From Mucilaginibacter kameinonensis (GTDB lineage: Bacteria; Bacteroidota; Bacteroidia; Sphingobacteriales; Sphingobacteriaceae), in contig NZ_RCWZ01000002.1 of the NCBI RefSeq assembly GCF_003675385.1, positions 1 through 64,000 on the forward strand: a stretch of 64,000 bases of DNA. The letters are read 5' to 3'. The notes under the pieces were generated by a model, which had not been told where the DNA came from, did not search any database, and saw only the letters and a list, made by a program, of their open reading frames with translations. This document shows, one piece after another, positions 55,255 through 64,000 of the stretch. A program made the position numbers and the translations under genes. The number at the start of each line of letters is the position of its first letter. Position 1 is the first letter of the stretch.

Positions 55255-57009
55255 TTATAAATTTTTCCCCAGCTTATCCAATATATCCTGCGGCACTTTT
55301 TCAAGGTCAAGCACCAGGAAGCCATCAAGGCAATCGGCAAACTTAGGGTCGATATTGAAACTGATGATCTTTGCATTAAGAGCAATATACTGACGAAGCA
55401 ATACCGGCACTTTCATGTTTCGGGTTTCCACTTCAGATATCAGGTTATCGAGGCCTTTAAAGCTGTCTTCGCCGGCCATGAGCAGGTCAGTGTCAATTTT
55501 GGCAAAATCAACCTTAAATTTTTTGCGCGGTTTAACGTACTGCGCCATTTCATGATCAAAGTGATTGCGGTTGATATAATCGACAATAAGTGATTTCGAA
55601 AATTTAGAGAACGAGTTACTGATACTTACAGGACCGATCAGGTAACGGTACCTCGGGTTATCGATCAGGAATTTCAGGATGCCTTTCCACAACAGGAACA
55701 GCGGCAGTGGTTTAGTCTGGTATTCTTTACGGATCCAGGAACGGCCCAGTTCAAGGCTGCGGCGCAATACCGGGATAAATTGCGTTTTAAGTTTAAACAA
55801 CTCATTCACATAAAAGCCCTTTTTGCCCACGCTGTAAAAGATCTCATCCCCCAAACCAATGCGGTAAGCTCCTACAATCATTTTGGCTTCAAAATCCCAA
55901 ATAAACAGGTGATGATAATAGATATCATATTCATCCAGGTCGATACTTTTATTTGTCCCTTCGCCCACTTGCCTGAAGGTGATCTCCCTTAAACGGCCAA
56001 TCTCGCGGATTACATTTGGAATGGTTGAAGTAGGAACAATGAATACCTCATAATTCTTTTCGGTCCAAACCTTGTAATTTTCCCTTAGCGGCTCTATTTC
56101 TTTTTCAAGGATGGCGTTATCAATTTCAGGAGCAATTTCTTCAGCGTCACGTTTGATTTTAAACAGGTTACGTGGGCTAAAGATCTTCTTTTCTTCCTCC
56201 AAACCGGTGCCCAAAGCATAAGTACGGGCACGTAAAAAGTTGAGCAGTTTTGTGCTGTTAGTATAATCCGGAATTTCGGTTACGTTGATAGGCTTGCCTA
56301 TGCGTAACTTAATGGTATGACCATGCTTGTTAAATAGTTCTGATGGTAGCTTCGCTGTACGCAGGGTAGGGTGCAGCAAACTGAGGAAATTAAATAACAA
56401 ACCGTTGTTACCGTGGAAATAAATAGGTACAACCGGTACTTTGGCTTTAGCTATGATTTTGCCCACAACCGGGTGCCACATACGGTCGGTCACCTGTTTT
56501 TGTTCTACTTTAAAGGTTGAAACCTCACCTGCAGGAAAAATACCTATCGGGGTACCCTGGTTTAACAATTCAAGTGTGTTTTTTAGGCCACTTATGCTTG
56601 ATGAATGTTCAACATTTTCAAAGGGGTTTACGGCAATAAAATAATCGGCCAGGTTCGGGATCTTTTTGAGCAGGAAGTTGGCCATCAACTTCGAGTCGGG
56701 ACGGGCCATGCAAAGGATTTTTAACAGCACCATGCCTTCAATACCCCCGTAAGGATGGTTGGCTATGGCTACAAAGCTTCCCTCTTTAGGTATGTTACGC
56801 AGCTCGCGCTCGTCAAATTCAATGTCAATGCCGCATCCCTCTAATATAGCGTCAACAAACTCAGGCCCTTGCTTGGGTTGCGCCTGTGCAAACAGGTCGT
56901 TTACCTGGTTTATCTTCATTAACTCCATCAATAAAGCGGCCAGGCCCGGCATTTTCAACTTATCCAGTTTGGTGGCTTTGGCAAACTCTTCGGTGGTTAT
57001 AACTTTCAT
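55255..57009 (-). CDS. olsF: OlsF-like bifunctional ornithine lipid synthase
   Basis: 584 residues with two acyltransferase halves. The first (about 40-280) is a PlsC/OlsA-like O-acyltransferase with ANHPYGGIEG (83-92) and IGIFPAGEVSTF. The second (about 310-520) is a GNAT-type N-acyltransferase like OlsB (EYDIYYHHLFIWDFEAKMIVGAYRIGLG, ELGRSWIRKEYQ). This order is that of OlsF, which adds a 3-hydroxyacyl chain to ornithine and then a second acyl chain, making phosphorus-free ornithine lipids at the inner membrane. It is monocistronic. Acceptor amino acid and acyl donor are inferred. Confidence 0.82.
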   Translation of the reverse strand: MKVITTEEFAKATKLDKLKMPGLAALLMELMKINQVNDLFAQAQPKQGPEFVDAILEGCGIDIEFDERELRNIPKEGSFVAIANHPYGGIEGMVLLKILCMARPDSKLMANFLLKKIPNLADYFIAVNPFENVEHSSSISGLKNTLELLNQGTPIGIFPAGEVSTFKVEQKQVTDRMWHPVVGKIIAKAKVPVVPIYFHGNNGLLFNFLSLLHPTLRTAKLPSELFNKHGHTIKLRIGKPINVTEIPDYTNSTKLLNFLRARTYALGTGLEEEKKIFSPRNLFKIKRDAEEIAPEIDNAILEKEIEPLRENYKVWTEKNYEVFIVPTSTIPNVIREIGRLREITFRQVGEGTNKSIDLDEYDIYYHHLFIWDFEAKMIVGAYRIGLGDEIFYSVGKKGFYVNELFKLKTQFIPVLRRSLELGRSWIRKEYQTKPLPLFLLWKGILKFLIDNPRYRYLIGPVSISNSFSKFSKSLIVDYINRNHFDHEMAQYVKPRKKFKVDFAKIDTDLLMAGEDSFKGLDNLISEVETRNMKVPVLLRQYIALNAKIISFNIDPKFADCLDGFLVLDLEKVPQDILDKLGKNL

Positions 57010-57083
57010 TGTTTATAAGCAGTATGTTTTAACAAATAAATATCCTAAATTTTTATTTAATTTAACGGCAGGAATGTATATAA

Positions 57084-57953
57084 ATGAGCCCGCAACTTAA
57101 AAGCTACCTGTCCATCACAAAAAAGGAGTGGAACGGAATGGTAGTGTTGATTATTTTAATAGCGATGGTTTTGTTGGCCCCCTATGTATTCCTGGCAAAC
57201 CACAAAGATAATACAATAAATTTTAAGGCTTTTGATAAAGCAGTAGCCTATGCCAATAAAACGGGCGGTCTTATAGCTGATGAGAATACTTCTATAGCAA
57301 ATCACACAACTTTACCCATTACTCTTTTTAAGTTTAACCCCAATAATTTAGCTGTTACAAGCTGGATAAAGCTTGGCCTTACAGAGCATCAGGCACAGGT
57401 AATTAAACATTACGAAGAAAAAGGTGGTCGGTTTTTTACCAGGGGAGATGTGCAAAAAATGTATAGTATTAGTCCAACAGAGTATAAGCGTCTCGAGCCT
57501 TATATTGATTTGCCTGATGGCCCGGCCTTGCACATCACTAAGGTTAAGCCGGGCGAAGTAGTTGATATCAACAGTGCTGATTCAGCGAGGCTTACCATGA
57601 TCCACGGGATAGGCCCCGCGTTCGCCCGTCGTATTGTTCGTTATCGTCAGCGGGTTGGCGGCTTTTACAGCAAGGAGCAGTTAAAGGAAGTTTATGGCCT
57701 CGATCAGGAAAAGTACGACCAGATAAAAGACGAGGTTGCGGTAGATGGCAAGCATATTATCAAAGTGAACATTAACACAGCTACTTTTAATGATCTCAGG
57801 CGTTTTCCGTATCTGAGCTTTAAGCAGATGGACGCAATTATTGCTTACCGCGATGAGCATGGTAATTACAATGCCTTGACCGATCTGAAAAATATTGCCA
57901 TACTTAATGACGGAATTTTGCGTAAAATTGGGCCTTATTTAGTTTTCAAATGA
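57084..57953 (+). CDS. Helix-hairpin-helix (ComEA-like) protein
   Basis: 289 residues with an N-terminal membrane helix (about 18-37). Three or more helix-hairpin-helix units follow: FNPNNLAVTSWIKLGL (about 88-145), VDINSADSARLTMIHGIGPAFARRIV (about 154-210) and VNINTATFNDLRRFP to the C terminus. These units bind DNA without sequence specificity; related ComEA proteins act in DNA uptake. With the membrane helix it should expose the DNA-binding part outside the inner membrane. Its last four bases overlap apt (ATGA), so the two are cotranscribed. Confidence 0.85.
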   Translation: MSPQLKSYLSITKKEWNGMVVLIILIAMVLLAPYVFLANHKDNTINFKAFDKAVAYANKTGGLIADENTSIANHTTLPITLFKFNPNNLAVTSWIKLGLTEHQAQVIKHYEEKGGRFFTRGDVQKMYSISPTEYKRLEPYIDLPDGPALHITKVKPGEVVDINSADSARLTMIHGIGPAFARRIVRYRQRVGGFYSKEQLKEVYGLDQEKYDQIKDEVAVDGKHIIKVNINTATFNDLRRFPYLSFKQMDAIIAYRDEHGNYNALTDLKNIAILNDGILRKIGPYLVFK

Positions 57954-58477
57954 TAGCTCAGCAAATAAAAGCAGCCATAAGGGATATTCCCGATTTTCCG
58001 AAACCTGGAATTATTTTTAAAGATATCACCCCCATACTTAAAGATCCTGAACTGTGTGAAAACATTGTTGACGCTTTTGTTGAGCAGTTAAAGGGTACCC
58101 GTATTGACGTTGTGGCAGGAATTGAAAGCCGGGGCTTCCTGTTTGGGCTTACCTTGGCTACCAAATTAGGTGTTCCGTTTATTCCAGTGCGAAAGGCCGG
58201 CAAGCTGCCATTCACTATAAAACAAAAAGCATATAAACTGGAGTACGGTACCGCGACTATCGAACTGCATACCGATGCCTTTGAACCAGGGCAGCACATC
58301 TTATTACATGACGATTTGCTCGCAACCGGTGGTACCGTAACCGCGGCAAGCGAACTTATTAAAGAAATGGGGGGCATTGTTGCCGGTTTCTCCTTTGTAG
58401 TAGGGCTCGGCTTTTTGAATGGCCGGGAACGTATAACGCCTATTTGCGATAAGCTGGTGGTGCTGGCAGATTATTAA
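57950..58477 (+). CDS. apt: Adenine phosphoribosyltransferase
   Basis: 175 residues, standard length. It salvages adenine to AMP using PRPP. Key segments: IRDIPDFPKPGIIFKDITP (N terminus), ESRGFLFG, and the PRPP motif LLHDDLLATGGTVTA (about 122-136). It overlaps the HhH gene by four bases. It is cytosolic. Confidence 0.96.
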   Translation: MIAQQIKAAIRDIPDFPKPGIIFKDITPILKDPELCENIVDAFVEQLKGTRIDVVAGIESRGFLFGLTLATKLGVPFIPVRKAGKLPFTIKQKAYKLEYGTATIELHTDAFEPGQHILLHDDLLATGGTVTAASELIKEMGGIVAGFSFVVGLGFLNGRERITPICDKLVVLADY

Positions 58478-58573
58478 TGATTGATTCTCGTGTTAGAGAT
58501 GGCAGCAGATGCCGGTCAATGTCATTAAATTAAGAGGTTGACAGGCTGCACAAGAGGTGCAAAAGGTTTTGGT

Positions 58574-58615
58574 GTGCCAGAGGTACACAACTCCGGTGTT
58601 CCGTACCTCTGGCAC
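58574..58615. repeat. Inverted repeat GTGCCAGAGGTAC
   Basis: GTGCCAGAGGTAC (58574-58586) and GTACCTCTGGCAC (58603-58615) are perfect complements around a 16-base loop. It may be a REP-type element or end apt transcripts; no T run follows directly. Confidence 0.8.
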
Positions 58616-58786
58616 GGTTGTTTTTGGTATAATTACATTACAAACCTGTTCCCCCTCCGGGGGATTTCCTTAACTTAATAACATTGGGATGCCAGCCTGC
58701 GAGCTGTGAGCGTGCTGCCCGGCCGAAGGTAACACCATGACCTAAAAAGGCACAAAACATAAACGTCAAGCTTTCCTGACTCTATT

Positions 58787-58830
58787 TATAATCACTGTTT
58801 TAGTAGCGAGATACTAAAACAGTGATTATA
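58787..58830. repeat. Perfect 19-base inverted repeat with six-base loop
   Basis: TATAATCACTGTTTTAGTA (58787-58805), loop GCGAGA, then the exact complement to 58830. A stem this long and free of mismatch is unusual. No T run follows on either strand. Confidence 0.88.
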
Positions 58831-59004
58831 TTAATATTCTCCTGAAAAATATTTTCCACCAATTTTTCCATCCCAAAACCACCCTATTTAAACTAAACCT
58901 ATAATTCATACCCAATACCAAAGTGTTCTTGATTTGCAGGCTTTTACGGGCAAACCAATGTCATTTTTTATACGTTATTTTGTTAGTAACCAATTATAAA
59001 ATGT

Positions 59005-60186
59005 ATGGATGCGATGTTAACTGATACCCCTCATACCGATGGGTATAATTTTGCTATGAACGAAAATCAGCAAATGGTAGGCCAGATGGCCAAAGACTTT
59101 GCCGAACGCTATATTAAACCTCATGTAATGGAGTGGGACGAGGCCCAGCACTTTCCTATCGACTTATTTAAACAACTGGGAGAGTTAGGCATGATGGGCG
59201 TTTTCGTGCCCGAACAATATGGAGGCTCTGGTTTTGGATATTTTGAATATGTAACCGTAATAAGTGAGATAGCCAAAGTTTGTGGCGCTATAGGTTTATC
59301 TGTTGCTGCTCATAATTCACTTTGTACGGGGCATATCCTTGCTTTCGGTAATGAAGAACAGAAACTTAAATGGCTACCTAAACTGGCTACTGCTGAGTGG
59401 CTTGGTGCCTGGGGACTTACTGAGGCCAATACCGGATCGGACGCGTTGGGCATGAACACCACTGCTGTTTTGGATGGTAATCATTATGTGGTAAATGGTT
59501 CCAAAAACTGGATAACTCACGGTAAATCAGGTGATGTTGCCGTGGTGATGGTACGTACCGGCAACAAAGGCGATTCGCATGGTATTTCGGCTTTGGTGAT
59601 TGAAAAAGGTACACCCGGATTTACCCATGGTAAAAAGGAAAATAAGCTGGGCATGCGTGCTTCAGAAACTACCGAACTCATTTTTGATAACTGTCGTGTG
59701 CCTAAAGAAAACCTGCTGGGTGTTGAGGGCGAAGGTTTTAAGCAGGCTATGAAAGTGTTGGACGGTGGCAGAATTTCGATAGCGGCGCTGTCGTTAGGAA
59801 TAGCAAAAGGTGCCTTTGATGCCGCTGTTGCATATGCCAAAGAACGCCACCAGTTTGGGCAACCGATAGGTAATTTTCAGGGGATAGCGTTTAAATTGGC
59901 CAATATGGCTACCGAAATAGAAGCTGCCGAACTGCTGATTATGCAGGCGGCCGATTTAAAGAACAGGCATTTGCCTGTAACCAAACAATCGGCCATGGCT
60001 AAATATTTTGCTTCAGAAACGGCGGTGCGTACAGCTACCGAGGCTGTGCAAATCTTCGGCGGCTATGGCTATACAAAGGATTTCCCGGTTGAGAAATTTT
60101 ACCGCGACTCCAAACTCTGTACAATAGGAGAAGGGACAAGTGAAATTCAGAAAATAGTGATCAGCAGGGAAGTGTTGAAAGGATAA
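59005..60186 (+). CDS. Acyl-CoA dehydrogenase
   Basis: 393 residues, FAD-dependent. Typical segments are [23 protein letters not shown] (FAD/substrate region, about 132-154), [27 protein letters not shown] and the C-terminal [35 protein letters not shown], where the Glu of IGEGTSEIQ sits in the catalytic base position of short-chain and branched-chain enzymes. It oxidises acyl-CoA in fatty-acid or amino-acid breakdown. It stands alone with a terminator after it. The start is ATG 59005, with MLTDTPH as an alternative. Confidence 0.93.
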   Translation: MDAMLTDTPHTDGYNFAMNENQQMVGQMAKDFAERYIKPHVMEWDEAQHFPIDLFKQLGELGMMGVFVPEQYGGSGFGYFEYVTVISEIAKVCGAIGLSVAAHNSLCTGHILAFGNEEQKLKWLPKLATAEWLGAWGLTEANTGSDALGMNTTAVLDGNHYVVNGSKNWITHGKSGDVAVVMVRTGNKGDSHGISALVIEKGTPGFTHGKKENKLGMRASETTELIFDNCRVPKENLLGVEGEGFKQAMKVLDGGRISIAALSLGIAKGAFDAAVAYAKERHQFGQPIGNFQGIAFKLANMATEIEAAELLIMQAADLKNRHLPVTKQSAMAKYFASETAVRTATEAVQIFGGYGYTKDFPVEKFYRDSKLCTIGEGTSEIQKIVISREVLKG

Positions 60187-60196
60187 TAAACGGTCA

Positions 60197-60245
60197 AAAA
60201 GGCCTGGCGGAAGACAATTTTACTATCGTCTTTTGTCAGGCTTTT
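60197..60245 (+). terminator. Terminator of the acyl-CoA dehydrogenase gene
   Basis: AAAAGGCCTGGCGGAAGAC (60197-60215) pairs with GTCTTTTGTCAGGCTTTT (60228-60245) with one bulge and three G-T pairs, ending in T. Confidence 0.8.
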
Positions 60246-60511
60246 GTCATTTAGCATGCAGTCAAAAGCCATTTATGATGGTTTTTATCACGTAAATATA
60301 TTGTTACATCAATTATTGGAGCTTTAAAACATGATTTTAACAATGTTTTTTTAAGCTTTTTCATGAAAATAATTTCTTCTTTGAGGCGGTTCGCCTGGCT
60401 TTTTCCGTCAAAACTGACGCGGTTTTATCAGCCTTAGCGCGCAGTTTTTTCTGAATTACCTATCGTTGCGGTTAATTTTATTGCAGTTTGATATCCAGAC
60501 GCTTATAAAGC

Positions 60512-60546
60512 AAATTAGGAAAATGCCTCGCGCATTTTCCTAATTT
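60512..60546. repeat. Perfect 15-base hairpin, five-base loop
   Basis: AAATTAGGAAAATGC (60512-60526), loop CTCGC, then GCATTTTCCTAATTT (60532-60546). It lies about 150 bases before the susC promoter and may end an unseen transcript. Confidence 0.85.
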
Positions 60547-60696
60547 ATAATTAACAATATTAACTGACTTATTACCGGCCGGATCTAATCGGCCATGTGG
60601 TATTAACGTCGGCAAAGGTAATTTCTTGTTAGTTATTTCCTAAAACATTCTCTATGGTTAAATAAATTCCTGTAAAGGAAATATTACATTCTGCTG

Positions 60697-60728
60697 TTGT
60701 TTTATTTTACCCTTCTATATTAAGTTTG
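60697..60728 (+). promoter_or_regulatory. Promoter of susC-like gene
   Basis: TTG at 60697-60699, a 21-base spacer and TAAGTTTG at 60721-60728, an exact -7 box, 29 bases before the susC ATG. Confidence 0.65.
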
Positions 60729-60757
60729 CCGTCTTAACTATTAGCTAAATTTTTTCT

Positions 60758-63700
60758 ATGAAAAAACGATTACTACTAATTTTGTGCAGTTTCGTATTCG
60801 CTGTAACACAGCTTTTTGCGCAAAATCACACTGTTACCGGCACGGTAACAGCCAAAGAGGACGGTCTTCCTCTGCCGGGTGTATCGGTTAAAATAAAAGG
60901 TACAACAACCGGTACCCAAACTACCGTCGACGGTAAGTTTTCACTCAGCGTTCCTAACAACGCAGTATTATCATTCAGTTTTATCGGTTATGCCACTCAG
61001 GATGTTCCTGCCGGAGCTTCAGCAAACCTTAAAGTGGTTTTAGAAGCCTCAAGCCATGGGCTTAATGAGGTAGTTGTAACCGCCTTAGGTATCTCAAGGC
61101 AGCAAAAATCAATAGGTTATGCTGCACAACAGATTAAGGGCGATGACCTTACGGTTACCAAGCAATCTGACCTTAACACTGCCCTTGCCGGTAAAATTGC
61201 AGGTGTACAGGTGTTAGGCGGTTCTGGTGCAAAATTTGGTACCTCAACTATCCGTATCCGTGGTGTTAACTCATTATCAGGCGCTAATCCTATTTACGTG
61301 GTAAATGGTGTTGTTACTGATGCTAATGCTATCAACAATGACGACATCGAATCGGCAACGGTGCTTAAAGGCCCCGCTGCTACAGCTCTTTATGGTCAGC
61401 GTGCATCTGAAGGTGCGGTTGTTGTTACCTTAAAAAAAGGTGTTGATAAAGGAGTAGGAGTTTCGTTGAATCAATCAACAACTTTCGAAAAAGTATACCA
61501 ACTACCAGAGTATCAAAATGAATATGGTGGTGGTACCAGCACGCAGTGGGATACTTACACTTATGATCCTGCAAATGGCTCTCCTGCTTCGTTTGCTAAA
61601 TTCAACGGCGTAAAAATTTACGATTATGGTGTTGATGAAAGCTGGGGCCCTAAGATGGATGGCACCCTTTATGCTCCATGGTATTTCTGGGATCCTTCAA
61701 ATCCAGACTTTGGCAAGCTAAAGCCGTTTGTGGCCCAGCCAAACAACGTACGTGATTTTTACCGTACAGGTGTTACCTATAACACTAACGCTGCGTTTTC
61801 AAAAGCTTCTGACAACTATAATTTCAGGGTATCATATACTAACATCGATCGTACTGGTATTACCCCTAACAGCGCTCAGAAACGTAACAACGTTGGTTTA
61901 AACGGCGAACTTAAATTAACCAAGAAGTTAACTGTAAGCGCCAACTTTAACTTTTCGCAAATCAACTCAAATAACGTACCTCAGGAAGGTTACGGTACAC
62001 AAACTGCCGGTTCATTTAGCCAGTGGTTTCACAGGGATGTTGAAATCAGCAAACTTAAAAATTACAGAAGAGCTGATGGTACCTATACTTCATGGAATAT
62101 TACCGGTCCGGATGATTTAACGCCGCACTATTGGGATAACCCTTATACCGAAGCTTATGTGAATACTTCGCTATCAAACAGCAACCGTGTGTTTGGTAAC
62201 TTAACAGCTACTTACCAGTTTACTAAAGATCTTTCTTTGTCGTTAATTGCCAGGGAAGATTTGTTAAACCGTGATGATAACTCAAGGGTTGGCTCAGGTA
62301 CTATCAACACCGATTCATATTCACAAAGTCAGTATACCTACAAAGAAAATAACTATGTAGCTAACTTAGCATATAGCCACAACTTTAAAGACCTTTCTGT
62401 AAAAGCGGGTTTATATGCCGAAACACGTCAGGACCGTTACCTGTATACAGGTGGTAATACCAATGGCGGCCTTGCTATTCCTGAATTGTACTCGCTTGCA
62501 AACTCTTTGAACGCGCCTACATCTATCAGCTACAACGGCTTATCAAGGGTGAATAGCTACTATGGCTACACCTCATTCGGTTACAAAGATTTCTTGTACC
62601 TTGATTTTAACGCCCGTAACGATATTTCATCAACCTTGCCAATAAACAATAATTCATATTGGTACGGCGGTTTATCTGGCTCATTTGTGTTTACAGAGCT
62701 AATGCCTAAAAATGACATTCTTAGCTTCGGTAAATTGAGGCTTTCTGCTGCAAAATTAGGTTCGGATGCTGCTCTTTATTCAATTTATCAAACGTACAAC
62801 TTAAGTACTACACCGTACAGCCCTACTAAAACAGGTAGCTCACCGGTACAAACAGTACCTAATACATTACCTAATGCCGACTTGAGGCCATCACTTTCAA
62901 CTTCGTATGAAATTGGTACCGAATTGCGTTTCCTGAGAGACAGGGTTAAATTTGATTTCAACTACTATACCCGTTCTCAAAAGGATCAGATCCTGCCATT
63001 GCCTATCAACGGTACATCTGGTTACTCAACTGCAGTAATCAATGCCGGCCAGATCAGGAACAGTGGTATTGAGATCAGCCTTGGTGGTACCCCGGTTAAA
63101 TCAAAAGACTTTACCTGGAATACTGATTTCAACATTTCATTTAACAGGAATAAAGTTATATCACTGTACCCTGGTTTAAATAACCTGAAAGTTACTCCTG
63201 ATGGTTTAGGTGGTTATACTGCATCTGGCGGTAACCAGGCTGCCGGTACACAAAGCTTTGGCTTTGTTGGTTCGCCAAGCTTTGGTATTAACGGTATTGT
63301 TGGTAAATCTTATGGTCAAATTATTGGCTCTGGTTTTACCCGCGACAAAAACGGAAATATCATAGTTGGTGATGACGGTTTACCTATTGTAAACAGCACA
63401 GTTAACTTGGGTAGCATGCTGCCAAGCTACACCGGTGGTTTTACCAACTCTTTCAACTACAAAAACTTCATATTAGCTTTCTCTCTTGATTTCCAGAAAG
63501 GCGGCAAATTTGTGTCAGTTACTCAACAAAACTTAAACGGTTCTGGTTTGGGTATCGAAACTGTAGGCAACAATGCTAAAGGCAATCCAAAACGTAACTC
63601 AGTTGCCGATGGTGGTGGTGTTTTAGTAGCGGGCGTTCATGAAGATGGCACTCCTAACACAACTTATGTTGAAACCCGTACTTTGTATGAGCAGGCATAT

Positions 63701-63961
63701 AGCCAGATTTGGGAAAAATGGACTTACGATGCTTCTTACATTAAATTAAGGGAAGTTAGCGTAGGCTACTCGTTCCCTAAAAAGATGCTGGGTAAATTAC
63801 CATTCCAAACTGCTTATTTCGGCATAACTTCTCAAAACCCATGGATGATCTATTCTAAACTTAAAGGTGTAGATCCATCTCAATTGCAAACCTCTTTCTA
63901 CGAAGGTGGTCAGTTACCAAACACAAGAAACTTAGGGTTTAACATCAAGTTAACGTTCTAA
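60758..63961 (+). CDS. SusC/RagA family TonB-linked outer membrane protein
   Basis: 1067 residues with a signal peptide (cut near LFAQ|NH). Order: carboxypeptidase-regulatory-like domain (about 24-100, HTVTGTVTAKEDGLPLPGVS), plug domain (about 115-225, including STIRIRGVNSLSGANPIYVV and the SusC-type YGQRASEGAVVVTLKKG) and a large barrel ending RNLGFNIKLTF. SusC proteins import glycans or peptides together with a SusD lipoprotein lid. A gene beginning MKRISNIS starts 14 bases later and is probably that partner. The nutrient is not shown, because no hydrolase is in the window. Confidence 0.95.
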   Translation: MKKRLLLILCSFVFAVTQLFAQNHTVTGTVTAKEDGLPLPGVSVKIKGTTTGTQTTVDGKFSLSVPNNAVLSFSFIGYATQDVPAGASANLKVVLEASSHGLNEVVVTALGISRQQKSIGYAAQQIKGDDLTVTKQSDLNTALAGKIAGVQVLGGSGAKFGTSTIRIRGVNSLSGANPIYVVNGVVTDANAINNDDIESATVLKGPAATALYGQRASEGAVVVTLKKGVDKGVGVSLNQSTTFEKVYQLPEYQNEYGGGTSTQWDTYTYDPANGSPASFAKFNGVKIYDYGVDESWGPKMDGTLYAPWYFWDPSNPDFGKLKPFVAQPNNVRDFYRTGVTYNTNAAFSKASDNYNFRVSYTNIDRTGITPNSAQKRNNVGLNGELKLTKKLTVSANFNFSQINSNNVPQEGYGTQTAGSFSQWFHRDVEISKLKNYRRADGTYTSWNITGPDDLTPHYWDNPYTEAYVNTSLSNSNRVFGNLTATYQFTKDLSLSLIAREDLLNRDDNSRVGSGTINTDSYSQSQYTYKENNYVANLAYSHNFKDLSVKAGLYAETRQDRYLYTGGNTNGGLAIPELYSLANSLNAPTSISYNGLSRVNSYYGYTSFGYKDFLYLDFNARNDISSTLPINNNSYWYGGLSGSFVFTELMPKNDILSFGKLRLSAAKLGSDAALYSIYQTYNLSTTPYSPTKTGSSPVQTVPNTLPNADLRPSLSTSYEIGTELRFLRDRVKFDFNYYTRSQKDQILPLPINGTSGYSTAVINAGQIRNSGIEISLGGTPVKSKDFTWNTDFNISFNRNKVISLYPGLNNLKVTPDGLGGYTASGGNQAAGTQSFGFVGSPSFGINGIVGKSYGQIIGSGFTRDKNGNIIVGDDGLPIVNSTVNLGSMLPSYTGGFTNSFNYKNFILAFSLDFQKGGKFVSVTQQNLNGSGLGIETVGNNAKGNPKRNSVADGGGVLVAGVHEDGTPNTTYVETRTLYEQAYSQIWEKWTYDASYIKLREVSVGYSFPKKMLGKLPFQTAYFGITSQNPWMIYSKLKGVDPSQLQTSFYEGGQLPNTRNLGFNIKLTF

Positions 63962-63975
63962 TTAGCGCACAAATC

Positions 63976-64000
63976 ATGAAAAGAATATCTAATATTAGTA
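63976..64000 (+). CDS. Start of the next gene, probably SusD/RagB family (partial)
   Basis: Only the first eight codons (MKRISNIS) are in the window. A gene starting 14 bases after a SusC gene is nearly always susD-like, and the start resembles a lipoprotein signal. The assignment rests on position. Confidence 0.55.

Larger units (their letters stand above)
58478..59004. other. Gene-free gap with two strong hairpins
   Basis: No protein-like frame is present. It holds a 13-base inverted repeat at 58574-58615, a CCCCCTCCGGGGG palindrome near 58650 and a perfect 19-base inverted repeat at 58787-58830. The last 170 bases are AT-rich and should carry the promoter of the acyl-CoA dehydrogenase gene. 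Confidence 0.78.
60187..60757. other. Long leader region before susC, with hairpins and promoter
   Basis: About 570 bases without a protein-like frame. Contents: the dehydrogenase terminator (60197-60245), a perfect 15-base hairpin (60512-60546), a GGCCG/CGGCC stem near 60574-60592, and a promoter at 60697-60728. Confidence 0.75.

Overview
The window reads as chromosomal DNA of a Bacteroidota bacterium of the family Sphingobacteriaceae, most likely Mucilaginibacter or a close relative. The evidence is a SusC/RagA receptor with the start of its partner gene, Oar-like and OMP_b-brl TonB receptors, a T9SS type B sorted protein, GldA/GldFG gliding-motility genes, an OlsF-like ornithine-lipid synthase, promoters of the Bacteroidota type (TTTG or TTG, about 20 bases, then TAnnTTTG), and few Shine-Dalgarno sequences. 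No transposase, phage gene, tRNA, rRNA or CRISPR array was seen.

Region by region. 1-8.8 kb: heptamer repeat, UbiD-type decarboxylase, an M16 peptidase pair whose catalytic residues are lost, TauE/SafE permease with DUF1634 partner, KTSC protein and a TonB-type receptor. 9-15.3 kb: alpha/beta hydrolase, DinB protein, DUF885 lipoprotein peptidase, DUF6263-like protein, and a two-gene unit that looks like a secreted TNT-type NAD glycohydrolase with a candidate immunity protein. 15.5-25.7 kb: ligA, small Cys-rich protein, DUF5686 protein, lipoprotein, an intact M16 peptidase pair and an AI-2E family permease. 26-38 kb: glycyl-tRNA synthetase, flavodoxin reductase-like protein, large T9SS substrate, gldA, three small outer-membrane barrels (two from a segmental duplication) and a gldF-gldG fusion; the gaps here are packed with palindromic repeats. 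38-51.5 kb: dnaN, two DUF4397 proteins, DedA, TapB-like protein, zinc phospholipase/nuclease, methyltransferase, rpsT, radC, DinB, pheT, ZapB-like/ZapA, a predicted 6S RNA, rny and an Mpo1-like protein. 51.8-64 kb: Oar-like receptor, OlsF-like enzyme, HhH protein, apt, acyl-CoA dehydrogenase, SusC and the first codons of the next gene, probably susD.

Most genes are core housekeeping or envelope functions. The two M16 pairs are paralogous modules, one active and one dead. The gliding/T9SS theme joins the sorted surface protein to gldA and gldFG. The region zapB-like, zapA, 6S RNA, rny groups cell division and RNA control. The non-coding DNA is unusual: at least three families of dispersed palindromes plus hairpins built from reiterated short words occupy many gaps.

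Most worth a second look: the TNT-like pair (14347-15313), the dead M16 pair (1956-4641), the 6S RNA candidate (49095-49265), and the repeat families between 25.7 and 35.5 kb. All functional statements come from reading the sequence and remembering protein families; no search was run.
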